From NCBI GenBank assembly GCA_041742235.1, contig JBGSJA010000166.1:1-8172 (forward strand): a DNA stretch of 8,172 nt, given 5' to 3'. Each line of letters starts with the position of its first letter. Positions within the stretch are counted from its first letter, which is position 1. Both the position numbers and the translations under genes were made by a program. The stretch comes from BOKV01 sp041742235 (GTDB lineage: Bacteria > Pseudomonadota > Alphaproteobacteria > Rhizobiales > Rhizobiaceae). Under the pieces are notes generated by a model, which searched no databases, was not told where the DNA came from, and saw only the letters and a list, made by a program, of their open reading frames with translations. This document shows, piece by piece, positions 5,086-8,172 of the stretch.

Positions 5086-5511
5086 GTGACAGAATTCACA
5101 CCCCTTGCCGCCGCCTTTGGCGGCTTCCTCATCGGGCTTTCCGCAGTGCTGCTGATGCTGTTTCACGGCAGGATCGCCGGCATGACCGGATTTGTCGGCG
5201 CGGTATTGCCGCCGGTTGCCTCCGACTGGTCCTGGCGGGCGGTATTCCTTGCCGGCGCCATCGCCGGGCCGGTGGTCTATTCCATGGCAACCGGCAATGT
5301 CATTGCCATTGACGAACCGGTCTCGAAAGCGATGCTGGTGGTTGGCGGACTGATCGTCGGGGTAGGTGTGACTTTCGGCGGCGGCTGTACCTCGGGCCAC
5401 GGGGTTTGCGGCATGGCCCGGTTCTCCAAGCGCTCATTCGTGGCAACTTGCGTGTTCATGGCCACGACTTTCGCCACGGTCTTTGTCATCCGCCACGTGT
5501 TCGGAGCTTGA
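5086..5511 (+). CDS. YeeE/YedE (DUF395) family sulfur-compound transporter, first half
   Basis: A 141-residue inner-membrane protein with about four hydrophobic helices (near 5-25, 50-69, 82-100 and 118-137). The hallmark GGGCTSGHGVCG at 98-109 carries Cys101 and Cys108; in the YeeE/TsuA thiosulfate transporter, conserved cysteines of this kind line the transport path. YeeE/YedE proteins of enteric bacteria are about 350 residues and contain both halves in one chain. Here they are split over two genes, this one supplying the GCTSGHG half, so the two products probably form one transporter. The start is a GTG at 5086 with AGGA (5075-5078) seven bases upstream. It is divergent from the BigR-type regulator and one base from the next gene. 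The substrate is probably thiosulfate or another reduced sulfur species; the exact one cannot be read from sequence. Confidence 0.88.
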   Translation: MTEFTPLAAAFGGFLIGLSAVLLMLFHGRIAGMTGFVGAVLPPVASDWSWRAVFLAGAIAGPVVYSMATGNVIAIDEPVSKAMLVVGGLIVGVGVTFGGGCTSGHGVCGMARFSKRSFVATCVFMATTFATVFVIRHVFGA

Positions 5512-5512
5512 G

Positions 5513-5950
5513 ATGCGCCATCTTTCTGCGTTGCTGATCGGCATGGTCTTCGGAACCGGCATTGCCATATCGGGCATGGCCAATCCGGCAAAGGTGCTGA
5601 ACTTCTTCGACATCGCCGGCACCTTCGACCCGAGCCTCGTCATCGTCATGTTCAGCGCCATGTTCACCGCCATGGCAGGTTATCGTTTCGCGCTACGGCG
5701 CGAGAGGCCGGTACTCGAGGCTTCCTTCAGCCTTCCAAGCACCAACCTCATCGACAGGCCGCTGGTGCTGGGCGCGGCCACATTCGGCATCGGTTGGGGA
5801 ATTTCCGGCTTCTGCCCCGGCGGCGCCATTCCGGCGCTTGGCCTCGGCTCTGTCGATCCGCTGATTTTCGTCGCGGCGATGTCGGTGGGCATCGTGGCTG
5901 CGCGAACTTGGCGAAGGCAGGGTGCGAAAGCCGCCCCGGCGACTGCCTGA
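5513..5950 (+). CDS. YeeE/YedE (DUF395) family sulfur-compound transporter, second half
   Basis: A 145-residue membrane protein with about four helices (near 4-22, 39-58, 84-102 and 115-132). SGMANPAKVLNFFDIAG at 20-36 and GWGISGFCPGGA at 94-105, with Cys101, are the markers of the second half of YeeE/YedE-type transporters. The cytoplasmic loop between helices 2 and 3 is basic (RFALRRERP), and the tail is short and basic. The ATG at 5513 has GGAG (5503-5506) six bases upstream and begins one base after the preceding stop, so the two genes should be translationally coupled and made in equal amounts. An upstream in-frame ATG at 5483 lies inside the previous gene and is not needed. Control is inferred to be by the divergent BigR-type regulator. 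Confidence 0.88.
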   Translation: MRHLSALLIGMVFGTGIAISGMANPAKVLNFFDIAGTFDPSLVIVMFSAMFTAMAGYRFALRRERPVLEASFSLPSTNLIDRPLVLGAATFGIGWGISGFCPGGAIPALGLGSVDPLIFVAAMSVGIVAARTWRRQGAKAAPATA

Positions 5951-5963
5951 CAAAGGCAGCAGG

Positions 5964-5993
5964 CCCGGTGGCGGAACCATCTTCCGCCCGGGG
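5964..5993 (+). terminator. Hairpin after the transporter operon, possible terminator
   Basis: GGCGGAA (5970-5976) and TTCCGCC (5982-5988) pair perfectly around a CCATC loop, and the stem extends outward, with a bulge and a mismatch, through CCC (5964-5966) and GGG (5991-5993). It lies 13 bases after the stop of the transporter gene. No T-run follows (CATAGTCC), so it is either Rho-assisted or mainly an mRNA end-stabilising structure. Confidence 0.45.
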
Positions 5994-6011
5994 CATAGTC
6001 CCCATGGCTGA

Positions 6012-6039
6012 TTGACAGCCCCTGCTTTTGCGTTACCAA
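6012..6039 (+). promoter_or_regulatory. Candidate promoter for glcB
   Basis: A perfect TTGACA -35 at 6012-6017 is followed after 16 bases by TACCAA at 6034-6039 (3 of 6 matches to TATAAT). It lies between the operon-ending hairpin and glcB and would give a leader of about 27 bases. The poor -10 box may mean an activator is needed. Confidence 0.4.
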
Positions 6040-6072
6040 GGCGGCCATCCACGTCAGCCGAGGAAAAGCATT

Positions 6073-8172
6073 ATGGGCGAGCGTATCGCGATCGCCGGCC
6101 TGAAGGTCGACCGCAAACTTCACGACTTCATCGAGAAGGAAGCCATTCCCGGCACAGGCGTCGATCCGACAGCATTCTGGGAAGGATTCGGGGCCATCGT
6201 GGCGGACCTTGCCCCGCGAAACCGCGCGCTGCTGGCGGTGCGCGAAGCTTTCCAGGAAAAGATCGACGCCTGGCACAAGGCCAATCGCGGCAGCATTTCG
6301 ATGGAGGCCTACCAGGCTTTCCTGCGCGATATCGGCTATATCGTGCCGGAGGGTCCGGCCTTCAGCGTGACGACCGCCAATGTGGACCCCGAGATCGCCG
6401 AGACGGCCGGGCCGCAGCTTGTCGTGCCGGTGATGAATGCGCGCTATGCGCTCAACGCCGCCAATGCCCGCTGGGGTTCGCTCTACGATGCGCTGTACGG
6501 CACCGATGCGCTGGGCGACCTTCCATCCGGCGGCGGCTACGATCCGGCGCGCGGTGCGCGGGTAATCGCCTGGGCGCGGCATTTCCTTGACGAAAGCGCG
6601 CCCCTCATCGGCGCGAAATGGGCCGAAGTGACAGGTCTTGACGTCAAGGGCGGGCGGCTGGAAATCGCCACCGCGCATGGCCATGCCGAACTTGCCGACC
6701 CGGCGCAGTTTGCCGGACACGCGGTGAGGGAGGGCGGCAAGTTCTCGCTGCTACTTCGCAAGAACGGTCTCCACACCGAGATCAGGATCGACCGGTCGAG
6801 CGGCATCGGCAAGGACGACCCGGCGGGCATCAGCGACGTGATCCTCGAATCGGCGCTGACGGCAATCATGGACTGCGAGGATTCGATCGCTGCCGTGGAC
6901 GCCGAGGACAAGGTGCTGGTCTATTCCAACTGGCTCGGGCTGATGAAAGGCGACCTCACCGAGGAAGTCTCCAAGGGCGGCAAGACCTTCACGCGCCGCC
7001 TCAACGCGGATCGCGAATTTGCTGGGACCGATGGTCAGCCGCTGCGCCTCAAGGGCCGCTCGCTGATGCTGGTGCGCAATGTCGGGCACCTGATGACCAA
7101 CCCGGCGATCCTTTGCGCCGATGGCAGCGAGATCCCCGAAGGAATCATGGACGCGGTTGTGACCGCCCTGATCGCGCTCCACGATGTCGGCCGCAACGGG
7201 CGGCGCGCCAACAGCCCTGCAGGATCGGTCTACATCGTCAAGCCGAAGATGCACGGGCCGGACGAGGTCGCCTTCGCCAACGAACTGTTCGGCAGGGTCG
7301 AACAGGTGCTCGCCATGGCGCCCGACACGCTGAAGATGGGCATCATGGACGAGGAACGGCGCACGACCGTCAACCTCAAGGAATGCATCCGCGCGGCCCG
7401 CTCGCGCGTCGTCTTCATCAATACCGGCTTCCTCGACCGTACCGGCGACGAAATCCACACCTCGATGGAAGCCGGCCCGATGATCCGCAAGGGCGACATG
7501 AAGGCATCCACCTGGATCGCGGCCTATGAGAACTGGAACGTCGACACAGGCCTTGAATGCGGCCTCAAGGGCCGGGCGCAAATCGGCAAGGGCATGTGGG
7601 CGATGCCGGACCTTATGGCGGCGATGCTGGACCAGAAGATCGCCCATCCCAAGGCCGGGGCGAACACGGCCTGGGTTCCCTCGCCGACCGCCGCGACGTT
7701 GCACGCGACGCATTATCACAAGGTGGACGTTGGTGAAGTGCAGTCGAGGATCGCCTCGCGCCCGAAGGCAAAGCTCGATGACATCCTGTCGATTCCCGTG
7801 GCGATCCGCCCAAACTGGTCGCCGGAGGATATCCAGAAGGAGCTCGACAACAATGCGCAAGGCATTCTCGGCTATGTCGTGCGCTGGGTGGACCAGGGCG
7901 TCGGTTGCTCCAAGGTTCCCGACATCAACAATATCGGGTTGATGGAAGACCGCGCTACGCTGCGCATCTCATCGCAGCATATCGCCAATTGGCTGCATCA
8001 CGGCGTCGCCACCAAGGCGCAGGTGATGGAAACGATGAAGCGCATGGCGGCGGTCGTTGACGGGCAGAACGCGGGCGATCCGCTTTACCAGCCGATGGCG
8101 GCCGATTTCGACGGCTCTATCGCGTTCCAGGCGGCGTGCGATCTCGTCTTCAAGGGACGTATCCAGCCATCC
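6073..8172 (+). CDS. glcB: Malate synthase G (3' end cut by the window edge)
   Basis: Condenses glyoxylate with acetyl-CoA and water to give malate and CoA, the second step of the glyoxylate shunt, allowing growth on acetate, fatty acids or glycolate. Seven hundred residues are visible in one unbroken frame; the G isoform is usually about 720, so roughly 20 are missing. Isoform G is shown by length and by the inserted alpha/beta domain after about residue 100. Likely active-site residues, by comparison with the E. coli enzyme, are Arg335 in RNVGHLMTNPA, magnesium ligands Glu427 in GIMDEERR and Asp455 in FINTGFLDRTGDE, and catalytic Asp626 in GLMEDRATLRISSQH, with Cys612 in GVGCSKVPD. CEDSIAAVDAEDK is also typical. 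The start at 6073 has AGGA (6061-6064) eight bases upstream. Isocitrate lyase is not in the window and no functional tie to the adjacent transporter is apparent. Confidence 0.97.
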   Translation, partial: MGERIAIAGLKVDRKLHDFIEKEAIPGTGVDPTAFWEGFGAIVADLAPRNRALLAVREAFQEKIDAWHKANRGSISMEAYQAFLRDIGYIVPEGPAFSVTTANVDPEIAETAGPQLVVPVMNARYALNAANARWGSLYDALYGTDALGDLPSGGGYDPARGARVIAWARHFLDESAPLIGAKWAEVTGLDVKGGRLEIATAHGHAELADPAQFAGHAVREGGKFSLLLRKNGLHTEIRIDRSSGIGKDDPAGISDVILESALTAIMDCEDSIAAVDAEDKVLVYSNWLGLMKGDLTEEVSKGGKTFTRRLNADREFAGTDGQPLRLKGRSLMLVRNVGHLMTNPAILCADGSEIPEGIMDAVVTALIALHDVGRNGRRANSPAGSVYIVKPKMHGPDEVAFANELFGRVEQVLAMAPDTLKMGIMDEERRTTVNLKECIRAARSRVVFINTGFLDRTGDEIHTSMEAGPMIRKGDMKASTWIAAYENWNVDTGLECGLKGRAQIGKGMWAMPDLMAAMLDQKIAHPKAGANTAWVPSPTAATLHATHYHKVDVGEVQSRIASRPKAKLDDILSIPVAIRPNWSPEDIQKELDNNAQGILGYVVRWVDQGVGCSKVPDINNIGLMEDRATLRISSQHIANWLHHGVATKAQVMETMKRMAAVVDGQNAGDPLYQPMAADFDGSIAFQAACDLVFKGRIQPS

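Noticed and set aside
5680..7860. Long minus-strand frames opposite the transporter and glcB
   Set aside because: Shadow frames. The plus strand carries an unbroken 700-codon malate synthase G with all active-site motifs and a complete transporter half.
1..8172. Mobile element, prophage, CRISPR, toxin-antitoxin or defence system
   Set aside because: Every substantial coding region is a recognisable chromosomal family. No terminal repeats, transposase, spacer array or atypical gene cluster was seen.

Overview
This window looks like a GC-rich alphaproteobacterial chromosome, most likely a sphingomonad (Novosphingobium, Sphingobium or Erythrobacter type). That assignment rests on protein sequence character, on the lptB-rpoN-hpf-ptsN gene order, on a long-form HPF, and on a DUF1150 gene paired with a small heat-shock gene. 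It is an inference from memory of these families, not a database result. Nearly all of the window is ordinary chromosomal coding sequence. There are no transposases, integrases, CRISPR arrays, tRNA or rRNA genes, and no sign of a phage or island.

Left block, plus strand (1-3738): the LPS-transport ATPase lptB (its 5' end probably lies off the window), the sigma-54 factor rpoN, then after a 260-base gap the ribosome hibernation factor hpf and the nitrogen-PTS protein ptsN. The gap holds two candidate promoters, a 15-base tandem repeat and a possible 10-codon leader ORF whose stop overlaps the hpf start (ATGA). The block closes with a strong hairpin at 3742-3762. This hairpin is shared with the converging minus-strand operon and has its better U-tract in the minus direction.

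Middle block, minus strand (3785-4949, read right to left): a BigR/SqrR-type ArsR-family regulator with the two cysteines expected of a persulfide sensor, then an IbpA-like Hsp20 gene behind a convincing RpoH-type heat-shock promoter, then a DUF1150 gene. The Hsp20 leader contains a segment complementary to the region of its own ribosome binding site.

Divergent from the regulator, on the plus strand (5086-5950), two short membrane proteins form the two halves of a YeeE/YedE-type (DUF395) sulfur-compound transporter. Regulator and transporter share a 136-base AT-rich intergenic region with a perfect ATTAGC-N4-GCTAAT palindrome inside the regulator's promoter. The layout is a compact sulfur-responsive module: a persulfide-sensing repressor controlling a transporter for thiosulfate or a related species. 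No sulfide oxidation enzyme is visible beside it.

Right block, plus strand (6073 to the end): malate synthase G (glcB), the second enzyme of the glyoxylate shunt. It has its own promoter and ribosome binding site and is cut by the window edge about 20 residues before the usual C-terminus. I found no clear evidence of a wholly undescribed system. The points most worth following are regulatory: the likely leaderless regulator mRNA with an embedded operator, the heat-shock leader, and the rpoN-hpf gap.
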